Shown in pieces: positions 1 to 7,574 of a stretch of 30,906 nucleotides of DNA; within the stretch, counting starts at the first letter, position 1, and every line of letters starts with the position of its first letter. A program made the translations under genes and the position numbers. The notes below the pieces were generated by a model that worked only from the letters and a program-made list of their open reading frames with translations, made no database searches and had not been told where the DNA came from. The DNA comes from Litorimonas sp963922935 (GTDB lineage Bacteria; Pseudomonadota; Alphaproteobacteria; Caulobacterales; Maricaulaceae): assembly GCA_963922935.1 (NCBI GenBank), contig CAWUKE010000007.1, positions 1-30,906 of the forward strand, given 5' to 3'.

Positions 1-1141
1 GACCTTCCGCCTTATACTCGCCGCCTTCCGCGTCGATCAGGGCTTGAATATCGGCCAGCTCTTGCTTGGCGCGCTCTAGACCCGGACGCCAGACGCGGAG
101 CAAGAATTCCTCGGCCCCTTCAGGGCTTTTCGCCATACGTGTTTCGAGCTGATAGTCCGCGTGCGACTCATAACCCATCAGCTGCGCGCGTTCAGCCCGC
201 AATTGGGCGATCTTGATCGCGATCGGTCCATTGTCATTTTCGCCTTCGGAGGCGCGCAGACGGTAGCCATTGAACAGCTGCTCGCGCAGCTCCCGATTGG
301 TCGACTGCGTCATGAAGGTTTCAAACGGTGAGCGGTTTAAGCCCACTACCCATTTGTCTTCGCCGTCGACTTTGATCGCCGCTTTGAAGCTTTCGCTCAA
401 CCCGCCGAGGTCTTCAGGATCTGTAATTTCGAGTTTGAACCCGACGGTCGCCGCGAGAAGGTTTTGACCATATTGCGTCGTCAGGCCTGATAGCTCTTCA
501 TTGATTTCCGCAACGCGAGCTTTGGTTTCATCGTCCAAATTGGCGCCAGCGCGGACAAAATCGCGGTGGGTGAGTTCCAACAGACGGGCATCCTGCTCGT
601 CCAACTCTAGCGTATCACGCTGCTCGTAGACAGCTTTGACGCGCGCAAAGAGATCATCATTGAATTGGATTTTATTATATTCGCGCGTCAGCATCGGCCA
701 AATTTCGCCCTGCAGGGCACGCAGAGTGTCATTCGTGTCTGTTCCTACGACATTGCCAAAGGTCATAGACACTTTGCTCAGCGAGCCGCCCACCATATCG
801 AGCGCGACGATTGTGTTCTCGAAGGTTGGGGCTTCCGGGTTGTTGACGATCGCTTCAATTTCTTCGCGCAAGTCCAGCACACCCGCCTTCACAGCGGGCA
901 TATAGTGGCTGTCCTCGATCTCTGCGAAAGGCGGTGTCTTATAAGGTGTGTTCCATTCACGAACGAACGGATTGCCTTCCAGCTCGGCTTCCGTGACAAC
1001 AATCTCATCGGACTGCGTCATCTCTTGAACGATTTCAGCAGCACCTTCCGCAACATCTGAGGCGGACGGCGTTTGCGCATTACAGGCGGCCAGTAAAAGC
1101 GTCAGGCTAAGCGCGGACGCGGTGAGAGCGAATTTTTTCAT
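1..1141 (-). CDS. dcp: Peptidyl-dipeptidase Dcp-like M3 metallopeptidase, lipoprotein, C-terminal part missing
   Basis: The first 380 codons of a minus-strand gene that runs off the left edge. M3-family enzymes are zinc peptidases; Dcp removes C-terminal dipeptides from peptides. The product starts MKKFALTASALSLTLLLAAC, a signal peptide with an LAAC lipobox, so it is probably a periplasmic lipoprotein. The following text (NPFVREWNTPYKTPPFAEI, then FENTIVALD, and later LAATVGFKLEI and RAERAQLMGYESHADYQL) is typical of the M3 N-terminal helical domain. The HExxH zinc site lies beyond the edge and cannot be checked. ATGs at 1153, 1147 and 1141 share the frame; 1141 is chosen because a GGAG sits six bases before it. 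OpdA/PrlC-type oligopeptidase is the alternative within the same family. It lies downstream of ccmI with a 161-base gap. Confidence 0.85.
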   Translation of the reverse strand, partial: MKKFALTASALSLTLLLAACNAQTPSASDVAEGAAEIVQEMTQSDEIVVTEAELEGNPFVREWNTPYKTPPFAEIEDSHYMPAVKAGVLDLREEIEAIVNNPEAPTFENTIVALDMVGGSLSKVSMTFGNVVGTDTNDTLRALQGEIWPMLTREYNKIQFNDDLFARVKAVYEQRDTLELDEQDARLLELTHRDFVRAGANLDDETKARVAEINEELSGLTTQYGQNLLAATVGFKLEITDPEDLGGLSESFKAAIKVDGEDKWVVGLNRSPFETFMTQSTNRELREQLFNGYRLRASEGENDNGPIAIKIAQLRAERAQLMGYESHADYQLETRMAKSPEGAEEFLLRVWRPGLERAKQELADIQALIDAEGGEYKAEG

Positions 1142-1302
1142 GGTCATCTCCATGTTTATCTCCAAGACAATTGGCGCTTGTTTAGAGAGCTTATGCCATC
1201 CCTTCCAATAGTTTCTCGACGGATTTCAAGGTTTGGTCCCTATTGGTGCAATAAAATTACATCTTATCCCGAGGATGGGGGCGAATTCGCCTCAAGAGAA
1301 GG

Positions 1303-2283
1303 CTATTCGTCAGACCAGCCCGTTTCGACCAATATGGCTTCCACGCGTTCCGGCTCGTCTGAAAAAGCCGCTCTGAGCCGCTCAATATCATTCGCGGCCG
1401 CCTCCTCTTGGCCTAAAACGGCGCGCGCGCGGAGTAAGCGAACCCAACCGGCAGCGTCGCGCGGATTATCATCCAATCGAGCTCTCAGGCTGTCGACCAT
1501 GCCCTGGATCATCGCCGCGCGGTCTTCGTCACTCAGGCTTTGTGCGGCTTCAATATCGGCTGCCGTTGGACCTCGCATCGCACCTTGTTCCGCTCCATCT
1601 GCTGGCGCTTCGCCGACCGGACGCTCTGCGATGAAGGCTCTGGCCCTGTCGCGCTCCTCAATGGCCGCCGCGTCGTCCTGCGTTAACGCGACAACCTGGT
1701 CATAGGCGCGCAGAGCCTCTTCATATCGGCGCAGGCCCATCAAGCTGCGGGCATAAATCAACCAGCCTTGTGCATCCTCAGCTCGATCTGTGGCGAGGCG
1801 CTGCGCTAATTGTTCGACCAAGCGTGTCATTTCCGCTTCCGGCGAACCTGATGGCACTTGCGCGGGGATATTCACAGGACCGGAGGGCAGAGCCGCCATC
1901 TGCAACGCCCCAGGCTTCGTCAGCGCGGGTGCGCCGACATAACGATAGACCCCTAATCCGCCCGCCAAAATAAGCGCAACCATAAGAAGGCCCAGACGCG
2001 GGCTCCCGGATCCCGTATTTGTGGCTTCGCGTCTGCGGGCTTGGCGCTCTAGAAGCTGACGCTGCAAACCGAGTGTCGCGGCGTCCCGCTGGGCTTCGCT
2101 GAGCGTTTCGTCCTGCTGCACCGCTTCGATCTGCGTGAAGTAGTCCCGGGCTTCTTGATCTGCTTCCGCGTCTGTGGACTTAACCGCGTCAGAGTCAAAC
2201 TCGGACCTAGGCCCGCCGAGAAAAGCGGGCACAAGGAAGAGTACCGTAATGAGGGCGATGAGAAGATAAATCGCCCAGATCAT
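1303..2283 (-). CDS. ccmI: Cytochrome c maturation protein CcmI
   Basis: CcmI holds apocytochrome c and delivers it to the CcmF/CcmH heme-ligation complex at the inner membrane. The 326-residue product has the family layout: membrane helix 1 (about residues 2-23), a cytoplasmic coiled-coil-like linker (about 40-85, with DYFTQIEAVQQDETLSEAQ), a second membrane helix (about 97-116), then a periplasmic TPR-like domain (WLIYARSLMGLRRYEEALRAY at about 170-190). Its ATG overlaps the ccmH stop by four bases, which suggests translational coupling. It is the last gene of the ccm operon here. Identity is supported by both architecture and position; the TPR part alone would not be specific. Confidence 0.9.
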   Translation of the reverse strand: MIWAIYLLIALITVLFLVPAFLGGPRSEFDSDAVKSTDAEADQEARDYFTQIEAVQQDETLSEAQRDAATLGLQRQLLERQARRREATNTGSGSPRLGLLMVALILAGGLGVYRYVGAPALTKPGALQMAALPSGPVNIPAQVPSGSPEAEMTRLVEQLAQRLATDRAEDAQGWLIYARSLMGLRRYEEALRAYDQVVALTQDDAAAIEERDRARAFIAERPVGEAPADGAEQGAMRGPTAADIEAAQSLSDEDRAAMIQGMVDSLRARLDDNPRDAAGWVRLLRARAVLGQEEAAANDIERLRAAFSDEPERVEAILVETGWSDE

Positions 2284-2759
2284 GTCAGGTCTCGTTTCAT
2301 TTTCGCCAGAGCGGCCTGCTCATCTTCGGTCAAAGACGAAAGCTCAGCCGTCCGCTCCCGTCGTCTGGCCAACGTCCAAATGAACCAGCCAACACCCAAG
2401 ACAAGCAAGAGTGGTGTCCCCCAGAGGACGGCTGTATTGGCCTGAACAGGCGGATTGAGCAGGACATAATCCCCATACCGATCCCGCATCATCGCAATGA
2501 CTTCGTCTTCCGTCGCCCCTTCGCGCAGACGTTCCCGCACAATTCGGCGCATATCCGCGGCGAGCTCAGCGTCAGATTCTTCAATGCTTTGATTTTGGCA
2601 GACCACGCAGCGCAGTTGTTTCCCCACAGCGCGCGCCGTCTGTTCGACATCAGCGGAGGAAGCGTTCGGCGCTGTTTCGGCTGTTTGCGCAACGCTATAG
2701 GTTGCGCTGCCCAGGCAAAATGCGAGCGCGAAGAAAAGGCTTAGAAGTAAGCGGATCAT
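2280..2759 (-). CDS. ccmH: Cytochrome c maturation protein CcmH
   Basis: CcmH is a membrane-anchored thiol-disulfide protein that reduces apocytochrome c CXXCH cysteines before heme attachment. The 159-residue product has a cleavable signal peptide (about 1-24), the diagnostic LRCVVCQNQSI motif with Cys51 and Cys54, the conserved helix text ADMRRIVRERLREG and MMRDRYGDYVLLNPP, and one membrane helix near residues 110-130 (LWGTPLLLVLGVGWFIW). This is the short, single-domain form; the TPR part found in E. coli CcmH is the separate ccmI next door. Start overlaps the ccmF stop by four bases and its own stop overlaps the ccmI start by four bases. Confidence 0.94.
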   Translation of the reverse strand: MIRLLLSLFFALAFCLGSATYSVAQTAETAPNASSADVEQTARAVGKQLRCVVCQNQSIEESDAELAADMRRIVRERLREGATEDEVIAMMRDRYGDYVLLNPPVQANTAVLWGTPLLLVLGVGWFIWTLARRRERTAELSSLTEDEQAALAKMKRDLT

Positions 2760-4744
2760 TCTGCAGGCTGAACCACTGAGGCAGGACTTGCGGAATGCAC
2801 CTTCGCAGGATTGGCCTTTTCAGGTTTGGGAAGTCTGAGCCGCTGATCCGCAAGGCTCACAAAGCCGGCGAGCGCCATCATAAAAGCGCCGATCCAAATC
2901 CAGACGACACCGGGCTGAGCGTAGACCCGCATGATAACACCGTCTTCGGTCGGGGGGTTACCATCTCCGATCGCGGCGAACAGCGTTGTGCCGAAAGACG
3001 GCGCAAAACCCGCTTCGGTCGTGACCATATTGCGAACGGGGTAGAAACGCTGCTCTGTTGTGACTTGTGTCACGTCGCGGCCGTCTTTTGTCACAGCGAC
3101 GTCACCTTGCAGATATTGGAAATTCTCTCGCGCGCCTTCTTCTAATGGGCCTAAGGTAAAAGTGTAGCCAGACACAGAGAGGCTATCGCCCGGTTGAATA
3201 CGGGCAATGTTGTCTTGGGCGCCGACACTCATCGCGGTCACGCCGAGTGTGAAAACACCCACACCCAAATGCGCTAAGGCGAAGCCCCAAAAACAGGCGG
3301 GCTGCGCGCGCAACTTCGCCCAAGAGCCATTCGTGCGTTTAATAATGGCTGCGATTGTCCCGGCGATTAGCCACGCCGCAACACCGGCTGCGAGCGCGCC
3401 TAAAACTGATTTCCCGATGATCCAGCTAAGCGCAACCATGAGACCGACAAATAAGACAGACCACAGAAAAATCCGGCGATAATGGGCGAGCTTATCATTC
3501 CGCCATTTTAGAAGCGGGGCGATCGCCATGACCAATAAAAGCGCCATCATCATCGGCGCAAAGACACGGTCAAAATAAGGCGCACCGACACTAATCTTTT
3601 CGCCGGTGAAACCTTCAACAAAGAGCGGGTAAAACGTCCCTAAGAAGACAATGACAGTCGATGCGACCAGGACGAGATTATTGAAAACAAGCCCACCTTC
3701 GCGCGATATGAGCGACAGGTCCGTCGCTTGGACCAGCTTGTTCGCGCGTAAGGCGTAAAGCGCGAGCGCCGCGCCTGTGAAACCCAGAAGCAATGCCAAA
3801 ATCACGACGCCACGCTCAGGATCAACCGCAAAAGCATGGACGCTCACGAGGACGCCGGACCGCACGACGAATGTCCCAATCATCGAAAGAGAAAATGTAC
3901 TGATCGCGAGCAGCACCGTCCAATGGGCGAGGCTATGGCGTTGCTGCAGCGTGAGAATGGAATGCAGCAGGGCTGTCCCTGCCAACCAAGGCAGGAAGGA
4001 CACATTTTCAACCGGGTCCCAAACCCACCAGCCGCCCCAGCCGAGTTCGTAATAAGCCCAGACTGAGCCGACCGTAATCCCAAGCGTTAGAAAGCTCCAG
4101 GACACTAAAACCCAAGGTCGCAACCAACGCGCCCAGACCGCATCGACGCGCCCTTCCAGCAGGGCCGCAACAGCGAAGGAAAAAGCCACGGAAAAGCCGA
4201 CATAGCCAATGTAAAGCAGCGGCGGATGCAAAGCGAGGCCGGGGTCCTGTAAGAGTGGGTTAAGCCCCTGCCCGTCCACAGGCACCGGATTGAGGCGCTC
4301 AAACGGATTAGACGTAAACAGCAAAAAGCCCAGAAAACCGGCGCCGATAGCCCCTTGCACGGCTAAAGCGCGGCTGCGTAACGATAGGGGCAATGTATCT
4401 CGCCCGCGCCAGGCAACCGCCGCGCCGAAGATGGCCAAAATCAAAATCCACAGCAGCATTGAGCCTTCATGGTTCGCCCAAACACCGCTGACTTTATAAA
4501 GGAGGGGCTTGGCCGTGTGGCTATGAACGGCGGCGAGTTTGACCGAAAAATCAGACTGGAGAAATACAGCCGTTAAGGCCCCGAATGCATAAACGAGAAG
4601 CGCCCCCTGCAAAAGCGCGGCCCGATCCGCAAAAGCCATGGCGCCGACATGGCCGCGATGCGCCCCGATTAAGGGCAAGACAGTTTGAAAGAGCGCCACC
4701 ATAAAGGCGAGCGCCAAGGCCATTTGTCCGGTCTCAGCGAGCAT
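2756..4744 (-). CDS. ccmF: Heme lyase CcmF
   Basis: CcmF is the large polytopic subunit that ligates heme to apocytochrome c in the periplasm. The 662-residue length is normal for the family. The tryptophan-rich heme-handling signature WWVWDPVENVSFLPW is present at about residues 239-253, preceded by the conserved GVWANHEGSMLLWI segment (about 87-100) and LLQDPGLALHPPLLYIGY (about 164-181), which carries one of the conserved histidines. Many hydrophobic segments run through the protein, with a periplasmic stretch near the C terminus. An AGGT lies upstream of the ATG. It follows dsbE by an 80-base gap and overlaps ccmH by four bases. Confidence 0.96.
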   Translation of the reverse strand: MLAETGQMALALAFMVALFQTVLPLIGAHRGHVGAMAFADRAALLQGALLVYAFGALTAVFLQSDFSVKLAAVHSHTAKPLLYKVSGVWANHEGSMLLWILILAIFGAAVAWRGRDTLPLSLRSRALAVQGAIGAGFLGFLLFTSNPFERLNPVPVDGQGLNPLLQDPGLALHPPLLYIGYVGFSVAFSFAVAALLEGRVDAVWARWLRPWVLVSWSFLTLGITVGSVWAYYELGWGGWWVWDPVENVSFLPWLAGTALLHSILTLQQRHSLAHWTVLLAISTFSLSMIGTFVVRSGVLVSVHAFAVDPERGVVILALLLGFTGAALALYALRANKLVQATDLSLISREGGLVFNNLVLVASTVIVFLGTFYPLFVEGFTGEKISVGAPYFDRVFAPMMMALLLVMAIAPLLKWRNDKLAHYRRIFLWSVLFVGLMVALSWIIGKSVLGALAAGVAAWLIAGTIAAIIKRTNGSWAKLRAQPACFWGFALAHLGVGVFTLGVTAMSVGAQDNIARIQPGDSLSVSGYTFTLGPLEEGARENFQYLQGDVAVTKDGRDVTQVTTEQRFYPVRNMVTTEAGFAPSFGTTLFAAIGDGNPPTEDGVIMRVYAQPGVVWIWIGAFMMALAGFVSLADQRLRLPKPEKANPAKVHSASPASVVQPAE

Positions 4745-4824
4745 GGGGGTGACCTATGGACGTTGGGCTAGACATTCAAGCGAAGCCGTCAAATCGGATG
4801 CCATCTGTCGCAGTCTTTTCACTC

Positions 4825-5382
4825 TCAGCCCGCTTCGTCTGTCATGGGCTGAAGGTCCGGCTCTTCCTGCAAAAGGGCGACAAGCGGCTGCAGCGTTTGC
4901 GACCAATCCGATTCACTTATTGGCCCGACATGTTTGTAGCGAATACGCCCGCTTTTATCGGTTACAAATGTTTCCGGCGCGCCGGTTACGCCCAGCTCAA
5001 TCGCAAGCCGGGACTCCCCGTCAAAAACAATGAGATCATACGGGTCATCATAACGCTCCAGCCAGCGTTTTGCTGCTGGGCGTGTATCGCGCCAGTTAAT
5101 GCCGACAAGCTGAAAAGACGTATCATCTGTGATCTGCATCAGGACGGGATGCTCGACGACACAAGCCACACACCAAGACCCGAAAACATTCACAAGGCTG
5201 ACATTGCCTTGCAGCGCGTCTTCCGAAATCAGATCGGATTCATCGTCTAGGGTGGCTAGTTCAAAATCCGGGAAAGGGCGGTCGAGAAGTTCAGACGGCA
5301 AAAGCTTTGGATCCCGCGTCAGCCCAAAAGCAAAAAGGCCGACCAAAATAAGAAACAAAACGATTGGAAACCAACGGCGCAT
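4825..5382 (-). CDS. dsbE: DsbE/CcmG thiol:disulfide interchange protein
   Basis: Membrane-anchored thioredoxin-like protein that passes electrons to CcmH or apocytochrome c during cytochrome c maturation. The 185-residue product has an N-terminal membrane anchor (about 5-21) and the active site GSWCVACVVEHP with Cys71 and Cys74. Later motifs fit the DsbE family: QLVGINWRDT, GVTGAPETFVTDKSGRIRYKHVGPI (cis-Pro region in GAPET). It is the first gene of this ccm cluster; the parS pair lies 50-100 bases upstream of its start, so promoter and ParB sites share the same short intergenic space. No ccmE or ccmD was found beside it. Confidence 0.93.
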   Translation of the reverse strand: MRRWFPIVLFLILVGLFAFGLTRDPKLLPSELLDRPFPDFELATLDDESDLISEDALQGNVSLVNVFGSWCVACVVEHPVLMQITDDTSFQLVGINWRDTRPAAKRWLERYDDPYDLIVFDGESRLAIELGVTGAPETFVTDKSGRIRYKHVGPISESDWSQTLQPLVALLQEEPDLQPMTDEAG

Positions 5383-5434
5383 AGCGAGGCTTTATTCAAA
5401 ATTTCTAAGGGCGTAAATCAGGCGCTTCAGGACA

Positions 5435-5450
5435 TGTTTCACGTGAAACA
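5435..5450. promoter_or_regulatory. parS: parS centromere site 1
   Basis: TGTTTCACGTGAAACA is a perfect 16-bp palindrome identical to the canonical bacterial parS sequence bound by ParB. It lies in the 113-base gap between dsbE and the dipeptide epimerase gene. Confidence 0.95.
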
Positions 5451-5463
5451 ATGAAGCCGAAAG

Positions 5464-5479
5464 TGTTTCACGTGAAACA
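5464..5479. promoter_or_regulatory. parS: parS centromere site 2
   Basis: A second exact copy of the 16-bp palindrome TGTTTCACGTGAAACA, 13 bases after the first; the two centres are 29 bp apart, close to three helical turns. Two perfect copies this close are very unlikely by chance. Confidence 0.95.
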
Positions 5480-5495
5480 TTTCGGGCCTCATTCA

Positions 5496-6506
5496 TCAAA
5501 CAGCCGCTCCCGCTCCCCAAACTGTAGGCGGTAGCGGCTCAAACTCCCCATTCTCGTTCAGCGTTGCAGGTTCATCTGGAAACCAAAACGGGCCGTCCAA
5601 ATCGACAAAGTCAGCGCTTTGCCCCAATAAATGCGCTGGCGCGATAGCGACTGACGGCGCAAGCATACAGCCGACAAAAATTCCCAAACCTTTTGATCGG
5701 GCCGCATCGCGCAAGGCCATCGCCGCCGTAAGACCCCCACATTTATCAAGCTTGATGTTGATATAGTGATAGAGGGGCGCGCAACGCGCCAGATCATCAA
5801 TCGTCTGCAAGCTTTCATCGGCACAAAGTGGCACACTCGCCCCTGCCTTTTTCAACGCCGCTGCGTGATCCGCGATATTTTCGCTGCGCCTGGGCAATGG
5901 CTGTTCGATGAGTTCATATCCTAAGTCTGCGGCGAGAGGTGCCAGCACCAATAATTGTGACGGCGTCCACCCGGCATTCGCATCAATCACAAGGCGCGCG
6001 TGAGGCGCCGCCGCCCTCACCGCCCGCATCCGTTCCGCCTCTTCAAGTTGCGACCCGCCCAGTTTGACTTTCAAGAGAGGTCGCCAAGCCTCTTTTTTGG
6101 CCTGCGCAGCCATATCGGCGGCAGAGCCGAGAACGATCGTAAACGCACTGGCCAGAGGGGTCGGGACGACATCCAGCAAAGCAGCGACATGGGTCTTAGC
6201 GCGCGCGGCCTCCAACTCCCAAAATGCGGCATCCAGCGCCGCCCGCGCCCCTCCAGCTGGAAGGACCTTCGCCAGGCTTTGTCGTGTCAGACCCGAAATA
6301 TCGCCCAGCTCTTGTAACTGTGCCTGCAGGCTTTCAATCGTTTCGCCCAAATAGCGAATGCCTGTCGCTTCGCCGCGGCCTGTATAATGCCCATCAGAGA
6401 CCGTCACGCTAAAGAGGGGCTGATGGGTGCGCGCGCCTGTACTGATAATGAAGGGTCTAATCAAAGGCCGTTGAGAAATAGAGGTCTGCAAATTCAGGCG
6501 AGCCAT
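5496..6506 (-). CDS. dgcA: Enolase-superfamily dipeptide epimerase (L-Ala-D/L-Glu epimerase, DgcA type)
   Basis: Epimerises dipeptides such as L-Ala-D-Glu from peptidoglycan, or a related acyl-glutamate, in the cytosol. The muconate-lactonizing subgroup pattern is complete: LLKVKLG with Lys146 and Lys148, VIDANAGW with Asp175 as the first metal ligand, ELIEQPLP with Glu201, PLCADES with Asp230, and YINIKLDKCGG with Lys252 as the opposite-face base. The capping-domain start IRPFIISTGART also fits. ATG 6506 (336 residues, MARLNL) is preferred over an upstream in-frame GTG at 6545, since the family starts close to this point and an AGGG precedes it weakly. Exact substrate cannot be decided; N-acetyl-D-Glu racemase activity is an alternative for close relatives. 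It stands alone, upstream of the parS pair. Confidence 0.87.
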   Translation of the reverse strand: MARLNLQTSISQRPLIRPFIISTGARTHQPLFSVTVSDGHYTGRGEATGIRYLGETIESLQAQLQELGDISGLTRQSLAKVLPAGGARAALDAAFWELEAARAKTHVAALLDVVPTPLASAFTIVLGSAADMAAQAKKEAWRPLLKVKLGGSQLEEAERMRAVRAAAPHARLVIDANAGWTPSQLLVLAPLAADLGYELIEQPLPRRSENIADHAAALKKAGASVPLCADESLQTIDDLARCAPLYHYINIKLDKCGGLTAAMALRDAARSKGLGIFVGCMLAPSVAIAPAHLLGQSADFVDLDGPFWFPDEPATLNENGEFEPLPPTVWGAGAAV

Positions 6507-6580
6507 AAAGCCAGCCCTAGAGCGGAATTCTAATAGACGCCACACCCTGATGCGAAGCCCGGGTCACCAGCTTGCTTATG

Positions 6581-6650
6581 TTATTCTATCACGTTATCTA
6601 TGTCTGGGTGAACGATAGGGTTTTCCAAAGTTCAGGCTGTCATAGAATAA
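6581..6650. repeat. Inverted repeat upstream of merC-like gene
   Basis: TTATTCTAT at 6581-6589 and its exact reverse complement ATAGAATAA at 6642-6650 flank 52 bases. A related direct copy, GTTATCTAT, begins at 6593. The elements lie 80-150 bases upstream of the MerC-like start and could be regulator sites or chance AT-rich matches. Confidence 0.35.
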
Positions 6651-6727
6651 TTCGATGAGTGTCCAGATTGTTCAGCTTTGTATCACCTAGACCCAGGTCG
6701 CGATCGTAAAGAAAGACATAAATCTCA

Positions 6728-7114
6728 ATGAAAACTCTTTTACTGGACCGCTCCGGCATCCTCTTCTCGGTTGCTTGTATTATACATTGTTTAGCGCTGC
6801 CGCTTCTGGCCACAGCGACGCCCCTTTTTGGCGCGCTCGCTGAAAATGAAGATATCCATCGCGTTTTGGCCTTGGTGACAGCTCTGGTCGCGATTTTGGC
6901 TTTCGCCAGACCCATTCCAAACATGAAACTCAGCGGGCTTCGATTGATAGCTGGTCTTGGCGTTGCCTTGTTGATTTGTGGCGCTTTTGTTGAAGCCCTG
7001 CACGACTTTGAGACGCCATTGACCCTAATCGGGGCGCTTCTCCTAGTCGCTGCTCATTTCCTGCGGGCGAGACAGTTACGGCAGAACATGGAAGGTCATC
7101 TGTCGAAAGTGTGA
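6728..7114 (+). CDS. MerC-domain membrane protein
   Basis: A 128-residue protein with four predicted membrane helices (about 11-34, 45-60, 68-86, 92-108). It carries the MerC hallmark near the N terminus: a Cys-x-x-His-Cys motif (Cys17, His20, Cys21 in CIIHCLALPLL). MerC of mercury operons imports Hg(II), but many chromosomal MerC-domain proteins lie beside zinc genes without mer genes; no merA, merR or merP is visible here. The convergent neighbour is a zinc-type uptake operon, so a role with a soft metal or zinc is inferred, not shown. No strong Shine-Dalgarno is seen; AAAGAAAG lies about ten bases upstream. Confidence 0.75.
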   Translation: MKTLLLDRSGILFSVACIIHCLALPLLATATPLFGALAENEDIHRVLALVTALVAILAFARPIPNMKLSGLRLIAGLGVALLICGAFVEALHDFETPLTLIGALLLVAAHFLRARQLRQNMEGHLSKV

Positions 7115-7160
7115 CCGTCCCGATTTTGACTTTTGAGAGGCTGTTTCTTATGTAGGCCTT

Positions 7161-7574
7161 GTGAAAGTCGTAAGGAAAGCCCTACCCCTAACAGTGCTGA
7201 CTGCCTTTGCCGCATCGCCTGTTCTCGCATGCGAGTTTCATGGTGCGGGTTTTGGCGGCTTTTACGGCGGAGGCTGGAAGCCTTATTCTCCATCATCCTC
7301 TCACATCGACCCGGCCATGAGCGATCATTTTGATGATACGGGTTTTGAAGGTGAAAAGGCTATCGGGCTGTCTGAAAGCTCCCCCTTCTCAGCCGCTGCC
7401 CGTCGTTCCGTCCGGCCGACTTTCTCTTCTGTCGCGATGCGCGCCTCTGAAAGCGCTCTGGAGCGTCGCGCAAAGATGGAAACAGCCGCAGACGAGTCTA
7501 ACGCTAAGGCCTTGAAAACAGCAGGCGTGTCGGAAAGCCCGTCAGAGACGGATCGCAAGACCATCCGCAACTGA
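7161..7574 (+). CDS. Small secreted protein of unknown function
   Basis: A 137-residue product from a GTG start with a clear signal peptide (MKVVRKALPLTVLTAFAASPVLA, cut before Cys24 or nearby). The mature N terminus is glycine- and aromatic-rich (CEFHGAGFGGFYGGGW), the rest is polar, alanine/serine-rich and probably disordered. I do not recognise a family. It follows the MerC-like gene by 46 bases and is probably co-transcribed. Its last 33 bases overlap the 3' end of the ABC permease gene on the other strand. The C-E-F-H start could bind metal, but that is speculation. Confidence 0.6.
   Translation: MKVVRKALPLTVLTAFAASPVLACEFHGAGFGGFYGGGWKPYSPSSSHIDPAMSDHFDDTGFEGEKAIGLSESSPFSAAARRSVRPTFSSVAMRASESALERRAKMETAADESNAKALKTAGVSESPSETDRKTIRN

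Noticed and set aside
1280..1291. Palindrome GGCGAATTCGCC after ccmI
   Set aside because: Only a four-bp stem with an AATT loop if folded, and no T-run; probably chance.
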